From contig CM055199.1 in NCBI GenBank assembly GCA_029224185.1, forward strand, positions 11,619,938 through 11,683,937: a stretch of 64,000 bases of DNA, given 5' to 3'. This document shows, in pieces, positions 1 through 11,659 of the stretch. The translations under genes were made by a program, and so were the position numbers. The notes under the pieces were generated by a model, which saw only the letters and a program-made list of their open reading frames with translations, ran no database searches and was not told the DNA's origin. Within the stretch, counting starts at the first letter, position 1, and each line of letters opens with the position of its first letter. Origin of the DNA: Karalla daura. Lineage: Eukaryota > Chordata > Actinopteri > Chaetodontiformes > Leiognathidae.

Positions 1-2291
1 CACATGGTGAAGTGCTTCTCGTTGGGGAGCTTGAGCTGGGTGGCCAGGCCGAAGTCGGCGATCTTGATGTTCATGTTGGTGGTCAGCAGGAGGTTGGACA
101 AGGTCAGGTCTCGGTGTAAGATGCCGTGGGTGTGTAAGTACAGCATGCCTTTCACGATCTGATGCATGAAGTGTCTCGCTGCGGAGCACAAACACATTGT
201 TTTCAAAGAAGCCGAGCTCAAAAAGCACCCACACGCTCCAGCTTTCAGAGAGAAGTCTGACCTTCATCCTCAGAGAAAGACACCTTCCTCTCTTTCAGGT
301 ACCGACTCATCTCCCCATTGTGGCACATCTCCAACACCAAGTACACGTAGTTGCTGTCCTCAAAGTAGTTGTACAGCTGAAAGTCGGGGCACAGAACAGT
401 GTTTATTATCACATCAGAGTCAGACAATACACAAACATGCGTGCAACACTGCCTGGACTGGGGTGGAGTGCGATTTTGTCACGCCTCCTAAAATTCTTAT
501 CCGTGTCTACAGCAAATCAACCTGTTCTACCAGTTAAACTTCAAAGGTATTCTGATGCTTAAAATCACATTAAGTGGGGAAGAAAGTCCAAGCAAGATAA
601 TTACACAGGTCCAAGGATATGTAGGGAGGAGGGGGGGAGATACGTTGCTCACATTACCCAACCATGACAACCATTAAACAAAGCTGATCTGCTCAGATAT
701 TCGAGCACAATTTTTGTTATCATGTTTGCAAAAACTGAACTAAACTCCTTCAAGGTGTCTTTGTTAACCTTTAAGTCTCTTTTACAGAGGAAAAACGTTT
801 CGAGACGGGAAACTTAAGGATTTCCACTGCACAGACTGGGTTCAACTGCTGGTTGGACCAAGCTTTTCTTTGTGTGAAGTTTGAATGTTCTCCCTGAGGG
901 GGTTTTCTTCAGATGCGCCCTTTCCTCCCACAGTCTAAAAGCACTGCGTCCTGTACATTTTACAAAAGGAGAAACACGTTCAGATGGTACACCTTATCTA
1001 TCCTGATCACAGCACTCAACGTTACCTCCAGTATTGACGGATGCTTCAACCGGCACTGAATCTCCACCTCATTTGTCACACGTTGGACCATGCCAGCTTT
1101 GTGCATGGCTTTTTTGTCAATCTGCAGATGGGAACAAGAGTAGGTAATTACACACCTAGCAGCAACATGTACTGTGTGGAGCAGTCAAAGCAGTCAATCT
1201 GTCGCTCTAAAACACAGAGCCACTGGGAGCTCATTTGCGGGGAGTCCAGGGACCACATGCAGCCCCAGGGGGGCCCGCTAGGCTCTACCACTCCTCCAGT
1301 ACCAGTTACAAACCACAGATGACAGCTTGAGTGTTGCTTGGCTTACAGGTGAGACATGGATCCTTACCGTTTTGATAGCAACCTCCAGGCCAGTCTTCAC
1401 TGATTTCGCCCGGTAAACACAGGCAAAGGAGCCTTTCCCCATGAGGTTGAGGACCTTAAAGTCCTGCAGGAGTGAAGAACAGAAACACTGAGCATCGCAA
1501 AACAACAACATTGAAATCCCGTGACTCGAATGTGGGATTTAAAGGCCCGATACCTCGATCCTGAGCTCTGGAGACAGAGACAAATCTCCCCTGTCCTCAT
1601 CTTCCGAGTTTTGGAAGAAATAGCGAGCAAGTGGGTCAAACATCGCCCCTCTTCTCTGAGACATAGTGGATGCTGCACGACGCATCCGAGGACTCGCTCT
1701 CATCGAGGGCAGAGCCACGGAAACCGCCCCGCAAACAAACGTTAACTGTCAGAGCAGCCAGAAACACCTGACGCCGTCATCTGGACCAACCACAGCCCCT
1801 CATTATCCCGGCTCTGCTCCCGCTAATGAGCTGCTGCTGCTGTCTCCAGGCAGCAGCCGGGTGACCACAACACACGCACACGCACACACACGCACACGCA
1901 CACGCACACACTCCCGAAGCTGCGGCAGCAGCGACACACCGACAATAACAACACTCCCGGCGACAGAAGAGCCGTAAGAGTCAGAAATAACTCGTTTGAG
2001 GACGTAGAAATAAGCTCGCATGGGCAGCCGGGTGACGTCATTGCCAAGTGAACGCATTCACTACAATAGCGAAAACAAATGCAACTTCGGACGTGTCCCG
2101 GTTAGATGATGCGCGCGAAGATCGGGTGTTTCCTCGAGGCGTTTTGCGCCATTATAAAGCGAGTCCCGTCATTAGGTTGAGCTCACGGGCCAGCTTGAGC
2201 TACGTTTCGTGTTTTGTTTGGAGTTAGCATGTGGGCGTTAGCCTGCGTGAGCGACACTCACCTCGATTTTCTCGCCGATCGAAACGCTCAT
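1..2291 (-). CDS. plk4: Polo-like kinase 4, 5' part (coding exons 1-5, runs off the left edge)
   Basis: Serine/threonine kinase that licenses centriole duplication at the centrosome (family knowledge). Exons read on the minus strand: 2262-2291 (start codon at 2291, residues MSVSIGEKIE), 1368-1463, 1026-1121, 262-376 and 1-178, all with GT-AG borders and compatible phases. Residues 1-171 are visible: glycine loop GKGSFACVY at 19-27, ATP lysine K41 in VAIKT, catalytic HRDLTLSNLL with D136, and DFG at 154-156, ending just after the activation-segment T170. Spacing matches PLK4 orthologues residue for residue. The rest of the kinase domain and the polo boxes lie outside the window. An additional in-frame exon (1554-1745) lies between exons 1 and 2 and is listed separately. 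hspa4l lies upstream in the same orientation, as in human 4q28, which supports the name. The canonical start was chosen because MSVSIGEKIE resembles the short N-terminus of known orthologues. Confidence 0.93.
1554..1745 (-). other. plk4: Candidate alternative first or cassette exon of plk4
   Basis: On the minus strand this segment is open in the plk4 frame. It ends in ...SPELRIE before a GT at 1553-1552, the same phase-0 junction and the same final IE residues as canonical exon 1. An internal ATG at 1664-1662 would give 37 residues beginning MSQRRGAMFD. A pyrimidine-containing acceptor (CTGACAG) ends at 1746; used as a cassette, the exon is exactly 192 bases (64 codons) and keeps the frame from exon 1 into exon 2. 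Either route adds an acidic stretch (SEDEDRGD) ahead of the kinase domain. A perfect cAMP-response element lies at 2033-2040, upstream of it. Existence as a transcript is inferred only; no expression evidence is available here. Confidence 0.5.
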
Positions 2292-2560
2292 CGTGGCCGT
2301 GTTTCGCCCCGCGGATGCATGAAGGTTTGCAGTATTCCTCGGGCGTCCGGGTGCATCGACGATCGCTCGCCGGGGCGCTCAGTGGTCAGACAAATGTTGC
2401 TCTCGCGTTGCCCTCCAAAACTTCACCACTTCTTCCATTTTGAAAATATCCGCCCGTTACTCCCGTGCCTACGTCACAGTCTACGTCACTTGACAACAAG
2501 CGGGCTTAGCTACGCCCCCTTCTTTAATGGTTAAATGGCTTCTCCTCTAACTGCCGAACG
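2033..2560 (-). promoter_or_regulatory. plk4 promoter region with CRE motifs
   Basis: GC- and CpG-rich block surrounding plk4 coding exon 1. A full palindromic CRE (TGACGTCA) is at 2033-2040, and two ACGTCA half-sites sit 12 bases apart at 2471-2476 and 2483-2488, upstream of the start codon. No TATA box is obvious. The start site is not determinable from sequence. The role is inferred from position and motif content. Confidence 0.5.
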
Positions 2561-2569
2561 ATGAGCCCT

Positions 2570-3600
2570 AAATAGAGCAAGAATGGGGAGTTTTACGCCC
2601 GTTAACGTTGGAAGTTGTTATTGTGAATAACGCTCTGCTTTGTGTGCAGTGTATGCAATGTGCTTCATACAGCAAATTGTTTTTATGTAGATTTTTTTTG
2701 TTATATCTATTACAGGGCAAAAGCCACAGATAATCACTTCCACCTTTCACCCACCTCCACCCTGCAACAAATGTGATTCTGGCACTGATATTAATTGCCT
2801 AGAAATAGAAAGCTGAAAAGCTGAGATGTTTAGAAGGAAGTTTAATATCACCAAAACTGCTGCCAATTAATTCTCTGTTCATCAGCTAAATGTTTCCTGA
2901 CTCACAGTCACACAATTGTCACTACCATGTTTGTTTTCATTAATGGACTGAGTGATGAAAAAGAGCATTATTCTGTAGAAATGGCTTTGTAAAATCAAAT
3001 TACATAATTACTATAGTGTTATCCTTCTCTCCTTTTTTCAAAACTTTTACTCAACCTGCAGTCTACTTATCTTTACAGTGTAGATTTTGATTTTGTTCGC
3101 TTTTGACTGCGAGAAATCAAAACAATCCAGACTAAAGAAATTTGTCTTACTGACAAATGTGTTTATTTTTCCCCCCCCCGTCTTCAAATCCCACAACTTA
3201 AGTATGGAAAAATGCAAGAAAACAAAAAAGGAGATAGGCCACCAAACACTTGCTAAAGAGATTTGGTATATCAAGCATTGCCATTGGATTGGAATATGTT
3301 CTTTATATACAGATACATGTTGGCTGCTTTTATTTACTAAAATAGTATTTACAGTTTCTAGACATGGACATCATTTTGAACTCATTAAATACAAATATAT
3401 ATAGAATTTGTATTCTTGCATACAAACTAATAGTTCAGCAGTGCGGTTGTTTGGACAGCACTATCTACTTCTCTTTTGAGTGAGAGGATTTGCTGCTGAT
3501 TCTGGACGCTAATGAGACACGTGGAATGCAAACACAGAGGGTAACTCCCTGTAACGGTACGGAGGAGACAGTTCTACATCAGAGTCAGAGTTTAATCTAG
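2570..3600. other. AT-rich spacer between plk4 promoter and hspa4l 3' end
   Basis: No coding potential recognised. The sequence is AT-rich with poly-T and poly-C runs (around 3169-3179). A minus-strand AATAAA lies near 3157-3165, so part of this spacer could be an extended hspa4l 3' UTR. Confidence 0.5.
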
Positions 3601-3615
3601 TGCAGCATTCTTTCA

Positions 3616-3625
3616 TTTATTTATT
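3616..3625 (-). terminator. Likely hspa4l polyadenylation signals
   Basis: Two overlapping AATAAA hexamers on the minus strand (plus-strand tttatt at 3616-3621 and 3620-3625), about 235 bases past the hspa4l stop codon. Cleavage would fall roughly 10-30 bases further left. Motif only. Confidence 0.5.
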
Positions 3626-3859
3626 ACGTCAAACCTTTGAGAGTAAAGCACATCACTGTCACACAGAGGGATGAGAAGGCTGAAAACAGAAACCCCAAAA
3701 GGTGACATCCAATAGGAGGAGGGGCCACAAAAAACAAATGCACAAAAGTGGCTGGTGATGATGAAGGGATGGTCCCAGGTATCGATGCATCTACGGTCTA
3801 AACGGTCGCTCGTGGTTGTTGGAGAGATGGTTACGGAGTTTTCTTCTCGGACGCCGATC

Positions 3860-6800
3860 TCAGTCCACCTCCATCTCTTTCGCTCCAGGCTTTGTCTGCT
3901 GGCTTCCCTTCGCGTCCCCTTTCCCCTCGGCTCCCGGCTTGGACGTAGGGCCGTTGTGAGCGCCACCGCTTTGGTCGTTCAACTCCGGGGCCTCCTCCAC
4001 GGTGGCCTTTGGCCTGTTCATCGCTGGAGAGCAAACGTCTTCCAGCTCCTGGTGGGGAAGAGGTTAAGAATTTGTCAGCAAACAAAACAGACAGGTCTCC
4101 TCACTGCTGGGCATTACATCTGTGGGCGGTGGTTGGCGCACCTGTATTTTGGCGATGATGTCTGCTACTTTCACGACGGGATCCTGAGTGATGCCGAGTT
4201 TGCTCTGTGCGTTCATCTTGCTGTTCATCCAGCCCATGGTCTCACCCACACACTTCTCCACGTTGCTCATTTCCTCTACACTCAAATGCACAAATCTTTC
4301 ATCCTAGGAAACAGTTCATGACAGAAAAAAATTACTTTAAACCAATCAAATTGGGGCAAAAGAAGCAACAAAATCCTTTTTATCTATTTTTTTAATCATT
4401 TCATCCACAGCCACAGGCTCTACCTTTTGTTTAAAAGAATCAACAAACTTCATGTAGAGCTGCAGCTTTTTCCCCAGCTCCTCAAAAGCTCTCGGCCTGT
4501 CCTCGTGCTCTCTGTGCCGGTCCTGAATGGGCTGACCCAGCCTCTGCAGAGCAACGAGACTTCTGTTAACGCTGACACTTACTCCCTTGACCAAGCTCTG
4601 AAATAGAGCATCAAAGCAGACCTTGAGTCCCTCTAGCTTCTCCTCGTAGACTTGTTTGGGTTGGTCCTCTCCCTCCTCGTACAGCCAGTTCTCTGTGTCC
4701 TCCAGCATCAGTGTCAGCCGGGCGCTGTCCTGTTATTAACGGCCAAACATAAAGCAGGTCCCGCGTTAATACGCCACTGTATCATTTTCCTGGCAAATCC
4801 GCTCTATTGTACTGATCTTTACGACGTCAGTCTGACAGTTACGAGTGAAACCACATGAGACAGTAGCACTCACATCCTCAGTGATGTATTTCTCATACAT
4901 CCCACAGAGCTTGTCCCGCAGGTCATACACGTACTCCTCGACGGCGTTTTTGGCATCGTTCACCTCTTTCACCAGTTTGTCCTGGATGATCATCTGACGC
5001 TGTGGGGAAATGTCACAGAGACAATCAGTAACAGCACCGCTTTAAGGTCAAGCACCAGCAATCAGCTCCATGTTCAGTTAATTAATCTAATGCAGCACCG
5101 ACTGATTGTTGCAGTAGCATAATGCTGAAACATTCTGCATTCATTAATGAATACATTAAATAGATGCAGTTACTCATAAGGTCAATGATGTTTTCGCTGC
5201 TAGATATTTTGAAATCTAACAGCCTTTGTATTATGTAATATTTCCAAGCCCGCAGATACAATTCTGCACTGGAGGCCTGATCACACAGACATTTGCTAAC
5301 CCGTCCACCTGAGCCCCACTTAGCCGGGGTAACGTTATTCCTGCGGATTTGAGCAGTTTATTTATTCTAAGAGTGCCACCGTGCAGAACGAGCCCCTGCC
5401 TTTGGCACAGATTAAGCCGGTGATTAAGCATCAAACAGACACCGCGGTTGCTTCGTGGAGCCGCGCTAACAAGCAGACAGACACCAGCATAGCGCAGCGC
5501 CCGCTGCTCAGCGGGAGGATCTTCAGAGTCCGGATCGAAACCGTGACTCAGCGCCTTCCCCAGGGGCCGGAGGGAGCGCTCACCTCGTACTCCACAAAGT
5601 CGTTGAGGAGGTCGCCGTCGAGCTGTCGGATGTTGCTGGCCACGACAGGCAGATCGATACTCTTCACCTTGACTTTGGGTCTGCTTCCCCCCGCTGCCGG
5701 ATCCTGCTTTTCTCCTGCAGCCTCCTGGGTTTGGACGTAACATACTAAAATTTGGTCCATTTCGCCTCGAGGTGTATAACAAGTATCGTTGCTCATGTTT
5801 ACTTCCTTAGAGATGCACTATTCAAAAGTCTTCAGGAGGATTTCAAGAAAATCAGACAAGGAAAAATCATTCTCATGTAGCACTGTTAACGCCACCTGGG
5901 TAACTGTCTGAAAGACTACAGTGAAAAACAGGATTGGTGCAGACTCAGGGAGTTTCAGCTGACCTTACTGCTGGAGCTGTTGTCCTCACTCTGCTGGTCC
6001 CCTTGGCTGTGGCCCTCCTGGTCCACCTGCATTTTAGTCTGGAGACACAACATACAGCTGTAGTAGCCAATAAAAACTGCGTCTGGATATGAAGGAGGCT
6101 CCTCTAACTAATTTTCACTTCAGTGCACAGATATAATTTGGAATCGCATATATCTAAACCTCTGATATTTCTAAACCACTATACATACTTCTAAAGCAGT
6201 ATGCATAGTCGTTATAAGCTTTCTATTAGCATTGAAGTAGGTTTTAATCTCGGTTAAGAAGTGGCAAGAGAGGAAATCATCACACCTGGTCCTCGGGCCT
6301 GCCTTCGTTCTGCACCATGGGCTCTGAGTCAATCTGCATCTCCTCTCCTTCTCCTTTCTGCTTCTCGATCAGAGAGGCACTGGACACGCTGAAGATGCCA
6401 TGGACGTTGACCCGCACTTTGACTTTCACCTTGGAGCTGTCCCCATCTGGCTGGGGGACCACATTCTGGACGGAGAAACATCCTGGCGACAGACGGACAC
6501 AAAATGAGAGGTTGGTTCAAGAGCTTCGAATTACAGCCCCCATGAGGTAATCCCCCCCAACAGACAGGTGGAAGACTGTGTCTAGCTCCTAACCACCACC
6601 CACGACCTGGATCCCCAAAGGGACGCAGCCACAAAGAGGCTGCACCCGAAAAAAAGACAAAAAAAAAACGGCTGAGACAGCACAAGCAACAGTGACCTCT
6701 AGAATCTGTGCATTTAGCTGCACTGGCAAAGCTGTCACCCGGGTAGCCATGTCTGGCTGAGAGAGCAGATGTACCTATCCTGTGGTCTGGGTAGGGGAGT

Positions 6801-7123
6801 TCATGCGGGCTGCTGTAGAAGGCCTCAAGGTCAAAGGGCTCCTTCTTGTGGAAGGTGATGACTTTGGAGAACGGTGCGGCGTGATTCTTGCTGAACACCT
6901 CGCACTCGCTGTTAAGAACAAAAAGACAGAGAGAGCATCGGGTTTTATGTCCCTCACGGACGGATTCGATAGTTCGACATGAAATTTTGAAGCAGGTGCA
7001 CGCTCTTACCCGAGACCATCGTCTGTTGGTGACTTCCAGCGGAGAGTGATGGGAAAAGGAACCACGTCGGTGATGGAGAACTCGCGCACCTTGAATGCTG
7101 GAGACAGGATCGCACACTGCCAT

Positions 7124-7160
<37 letters not shown>

Positions 7161-10100
7161 TCAATCTACTGCGTTGTATTTGATGAACTCCATGAAGACT
7201 CCATCCAGCAGAAGGGGGGGTTCAGACCTGAAGCGCGCAGCCTCTGGCGACAGCCTCGTCTGCGTTGAGCGTGGTGCTGACGTCCTTTCCGAAAAACCTG
7301 CTGATCCGCTCTTTGATGGCCGGGCTTCTTGTGGCTCCGCCCACTATCTCCACGCCGTAGATGTCATCCCGGCTCAGCTCTGCCACACACACACACACAC
7401 AGAGCACAGACTGAGCGGGTTCTTTACGCGTGCGGCATCAAACAATATATAGATTTGATTGCCTCTGAGGAGACCTACTTGACTGTTCAAGGGCGGCTTT
7501 GAGTGGCATCTCTACTCTCATCAGATACTGTGCAGCCATCTCTTCAAAATGCCCCCTGAGGGTTGCAAATAAAGGATGGAAGAATGAATTCTCAGCGCAG
7601 CACTAAAAAGTGCTCGACACAAGCTTCAGAGGATGATGACAGCGACGGCCGGGGGGGGCGGAGACCGGTCCCCGTCCCGTACCTGCTCATCCTGCTGGAC
7701 ACGTCGATGTCGTTCATGAAGCACTCGATGTTCAGGGGCAGGTCAGACGAGTTGGCGCTCATCAGCTTCTTCAGCTTCTCGCACTCCTGGTGCAGCCGCA
7801 GCAGAGCCCGCGGGCTGTCCCTCACGTTCAGCTTGTACTTGCCCTTGAACTCCTCGCAGAAGTAATCCACCAGCACCTCGTCAAAGTTGCGGCCGCCCAG
7901 GTACGGGTCGAACGCCGTGGCCAGGACCTGGCAGAGAGCAGGGTTAACGAGGTTGGGATGGAGGAGACGACCAAAGCGTAAAACGGTGGATGGGCGGGGG
8001 CTAACCTTGAGTTTGCCTTTGTTGAAGGCAGTGATGGAAACCTGGAAAGATGAATGTCCCATATCCACAAACACCACGTTTCTTGGCTTCTCCTCCGGAG
8101 AAGGAAGGTCCTGTTTGTAGATCCCATAGGCCAGAGCCACTGTTCAGGAGAAAGATACTGAATTACTGGCTTATTAAAATGTGTTCTTCAATCTGTCTTT
8201 TAAATGAAACCCCCAAAGGAATGTCAGTCCTGTACATCCCTATGAAAACTCATTATAAATGACTTTCAAGCAGGAGCTTACATGCTATTTGTCACATTTT
8301 AAGTTGCTTTAAGTTTTGTTTTTCTATACCTCTCCACCACACACACACACACACACACATTGCCCAAAGCAGTTAAGATAATGAATGGATGGATTTAAAG
8401 GCCACATGGAGTCTTGGGATAATAAATGGCTTCATTTGACCAGAATCACAAAATAACTCAAGCTGTTTCTGCATGATCGGACATATCTTCCACAGAAAGT
8501 GTACGCTATTTCCAAAACTGGACCAAGGACGTGACCATTTGTAATCACAGCTGTATTTTAGTGAATTGTGACTTCGAGGTGCTAAGAGATCACTGACCTG
8601 CAGTTGTATCGTTAATGAGCCTCAAACAGTTCAGCCCTGCGATCTGAGTTGCGTCAAACACCGAACGTCTCTCAGCGTCCGTGAAAAAACCCGGGACCTG
8701 GGAACGAGAGCACGGATCAATACGTTTTTTGAAAGCACTTGACCGTTTTGTGGCGGCGGTCGCGTCGCGTCAACATTCTCCCTGCTCACAGAGACGACGC
8801 AGTCCACCACCGGCTTCTTCAGGGCGTTCTCCGACGTCTCCTTCAGCTTGTTGAGCAGCATCCCCGTGATCTGCTCCACCGTGAACACCTTGTCCTCCTC
8901 CAAATACCGCACCTGTCGACGGCACACGGCCAGGGGCCGATTAAAAGGCTGCGCGATGATGGCATGATAAGCATGACGTCAACGGGCTGTTTTGGGGTGG
9001 GGAAAACACACCAGTCTGGGCACTCACTCACTCACTTATCAGGGTCAGTGTCACGGCTGAATTGAAAGAACAAAGGTGTGCAACAACAGCAGAGAACAAT
9101 CCGAGCCAAAGTGAAAAGGGGGGTGGGGGGGGGTGGGGGGCACAGAAAGCAATGAAGGAGAACATGCTGGAGGTCTGTACAGTGCTTCACCTTAATTCCA
9201 GTGCTTCCATTGGCCAGTTTATGTAAGCTGTAAGGCAATTTGGGTTTTTCCGCTTGGACAAACGGGTCATCGTACGCTCTGCCGTGGAACTTTTTGAAGC
9301 CATGGACTGTATTTTTGAAGTTTGTCACCATCTAGAACGAGAGGAGGCTCACTTTTGAAATACCCAAAGAGTAAGAATTGTATCCATAAAAAAACAACAG
9401 TGATGACCTAAGTCACAATTTCAGTTCACAGTGGTGCTCCGGTGATGATCGTACTTGACTTTTGGCTGCGTTTCCAATGATGCGGTTTTTGGAGGCCAGG
9501 GACACACAAGCCCTTGATGGAAGACAAAACACATGGACAACAAAATCACGGATCTTACGACAGGAAAAGGGAAGAGGCAGACGAGGCACAACTGTAATTG
9601 TCTGACTGTCGAGCGTGGGGAGGCAGATTTCGATTAAGGGAATTTCGCCGGGGAGTCTGCGGTGGAGCCACAAACTAGGGCAGTGAGACAGAGCAGTTCA
9701 CCTTCAAAAGTAAGCTCGTCCTGCTTGTCAGGTGTAAAAAAGAATTAAAAAAAGCATTTCCTCCCCTATTTAAGTCTCTTAGCAGATAAACTGCGCTCCA
9801 CTGTGTTTGGTGACAAAGATGAATGCCTCTGGTCCTGCACCGTGCAGGGATCTATTTCACACTGGCCATAGTGACAAGTCACTCCCTGGTTTCACCTTGC
9901 CATAAAAATATCCTCATTCACTTAAAGGTGCAAGGCTCCCTCTGCTCCCCAGCTGCACATCCCAGCCAGCAGGATGCTGCAGCAGCAGCAACACACCACA
10001 CATCTCCCTCCACAATTAGAAACCCACGAAGCAATTTCTTACTACTGCAAGATCTAATCACCATGAATAAAACATTAACTGGGATTTAACTCTTTGTCAC

Positions 10101-10573
10101 CTCAAGGCTGTTTCGTGCAGGCGTCACATCACGTCAGCTCTTTCATTTAAATTCCCTTTTGCACATACAGCTTGTTCACTGTCACACTAACATGCAATAA
10201 GTCATCTGGAAGTTGCACGACATACGAACTTGCGTGACACGTCCAGTGTCTGTAAGAAGAGATGCAGCTGCACATGCGACATTCAGACCTCAGACAGTAG
10301 TAACCAGGCCTCGTCCTCATCCCCTCCATCACCTCCACCTCATCCTCTTCTTCCTCCAGCAGAAGCAGCAGCGCTGATGTCTGGGCTCAGCCTCCAGTCG
10401 GAAACATTGCGTAACAAACTGGATTTTTTTTTAACGCTGTCGTCGCTTGTCAGTGTCGATACTTACGGTGTATTTCTGTCACTGTATTCATTGACAATGG
10501 TTTCAATCCCGCCGCTCCTGGCCACTGCGATGTAACAAGTTTGGAAACCCACGTCAATGCCGACCACTGACAT
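3860..10573 (-). CDS. hspa4l: Heat shock protein 110-family chaperone HSPA4-like
   Basis: Hsp110/Apg-1 chaperone, cytosolic nucleotide-exchange factor for Hsp70 and holdase (family knowledge). Minus-strand coding exons: 10467-10573, 9455-9512, 9191-9331, 8790-8912, 8598-8697, 8006-8139, 7683-7927, 7479-7555, 7228-7379, 7010-7116, 6775-6908, 6286-6482, 5964-6038, 5584-5724, 4874-4999, 4622-4729, 4424-4543, 4142-4303, 3860-4048. All phases join, giving 831 residues, the usual family size. The N-terminus MSVVGIDVGFQTCYIAVA is the Hsp110 ATPase phosphate loop. VEIVGGATRSPAI and STTLNADEAVARGCALQ mark the end of the nucleotide-binding domain, followed by the beta domain, an acidic linker, the helical lid (EDTENWLYEEGEDQPKQVY) and the C-terminal KEMEVD. 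The hspa4l rather than hspa4 call rests on adjacency and co-orientation with plk4, as in human. Exon 9 and 10 acceptors abut UG repeats. The exon 14 acceptor has a poor pyrimidine tract, so that border is slightly less sure. Confidence 0.93.
7125..7156. repeat. (CA)16 microsatellite at the hspa4l exon 10 acceptor
   Basis: Sixteen CA units on the plus strand. Transcribed from the minus strand they are UG repeats ending 7 bases before the exon 10 acceptor AG (7118-7117), so the repeat occupies the usual pyrimidine-tract position. Confidence 0.9.
7384..7401. repeat. (CA)9 microsatellite at the hspa4l exon 9 acceptor
   Basis: About nine CA units. On the transcript strand the UG run lies directly against the GGCAG acceptor of exon 9, which starts at 7379. 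A further (CA)12 tract lies deep in intron 5 at about 8335-8359. Confidence 0.9.
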
Positions 10574-10699
10574 GATGAACGCTCTCCTTTTAAGTTCCGC
10601 ACTTGACGCCTTTGAGGGAATAAATATGAATAAATATATTTATCTACAATGGAATATAAATACGCGTGTCCTCCGCGCGGGTGGATATACAAGGAAGCT

Positions 10700-10960
10700 A
10701 GCGCTGACTGAATTACTAGCTGTTATGTAAGTCAAGCTGTTTATAGCAAACTCACTGAGAGTAATCCCAGTGAGCAGTGATGTCCAGAGCGGATTCTCTC
10801 ACTCCCTAACATCACCCAGCCGCTGACACACTGATGCTCTAAGCCCCGCCTCCCGTCGCCTCTGATTGGTTGGGTCGCAGCCTCAGCGGCCACGTGATTG
10901 GCGCAGCGACCGATCAATCAGAGAAAACTCTAGAACTCCCTTGGAAAGGAGAGCGAGGAG
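10700..10960 (-). promoter_or_regulatory. hspa4l promoter with CCAAT boxes, E-box and heat-shock-element-like array
   Basis: GC-rich region upstream of the hspa4l start codon. It contains ATTGG (minus-strand CCAAT) at 10865-10869 and 10897-10901 and a CACGTG E-box at 10891-10896. An imperfect heat-shock element occupies 10923-10945 as alternating five-base units GAA, CTC, GAA, CCC, GGA at exact spacing. Only two of the five units match the consensus perfectly. Function is inferred from family biology and position. Confidence 0.5.
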
Positions 10961-11352
10961 TACGTCACGGGCAGCAGCGACAGCAGGGACTTAGAGACAA
11001 GTTGCCCTCAATTTGGACTGTCAGGCTGTGTATCTCGGTCCATTTGGCACGATTTGGAAGGGTGATTCGTGGTCGTGGGCGTGATATATAGCGAGGCTGC
11101 GTTTATTGATATCTAATTGGTGACTAGAGCGTGCAAATGTCGGCACATAGGCATTAAGCGAGAGCCTCCTGAGAGGCTTTGGAGAAGGGCTTAGAGTGCA
11201 CAATACGTAGACAGGTGCGGTCTGTGCATCACCACATACGTAATAACTTGTAAACATAACTGTATGTGCATGCAGCATGGATGTATCCATGGCATGTAGG
11301 CAAAACTTGTAAAAAAAAAAACCCCAAACAAACCAAATATCTACGTCGACTA

Positions 11353-11658
<306 letters not shown>

Positions 11659-11659
11659 G

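Noticed and set aside
5725..5796. Upstream start (MSNDTCYTPRG...) for a separate small gene at hspa4l exon 14
   Set aside because: The frame continues straight into hspa4l exon 14, and the preceding exon joins in phase 0 at 5724, so this is intron sequence.
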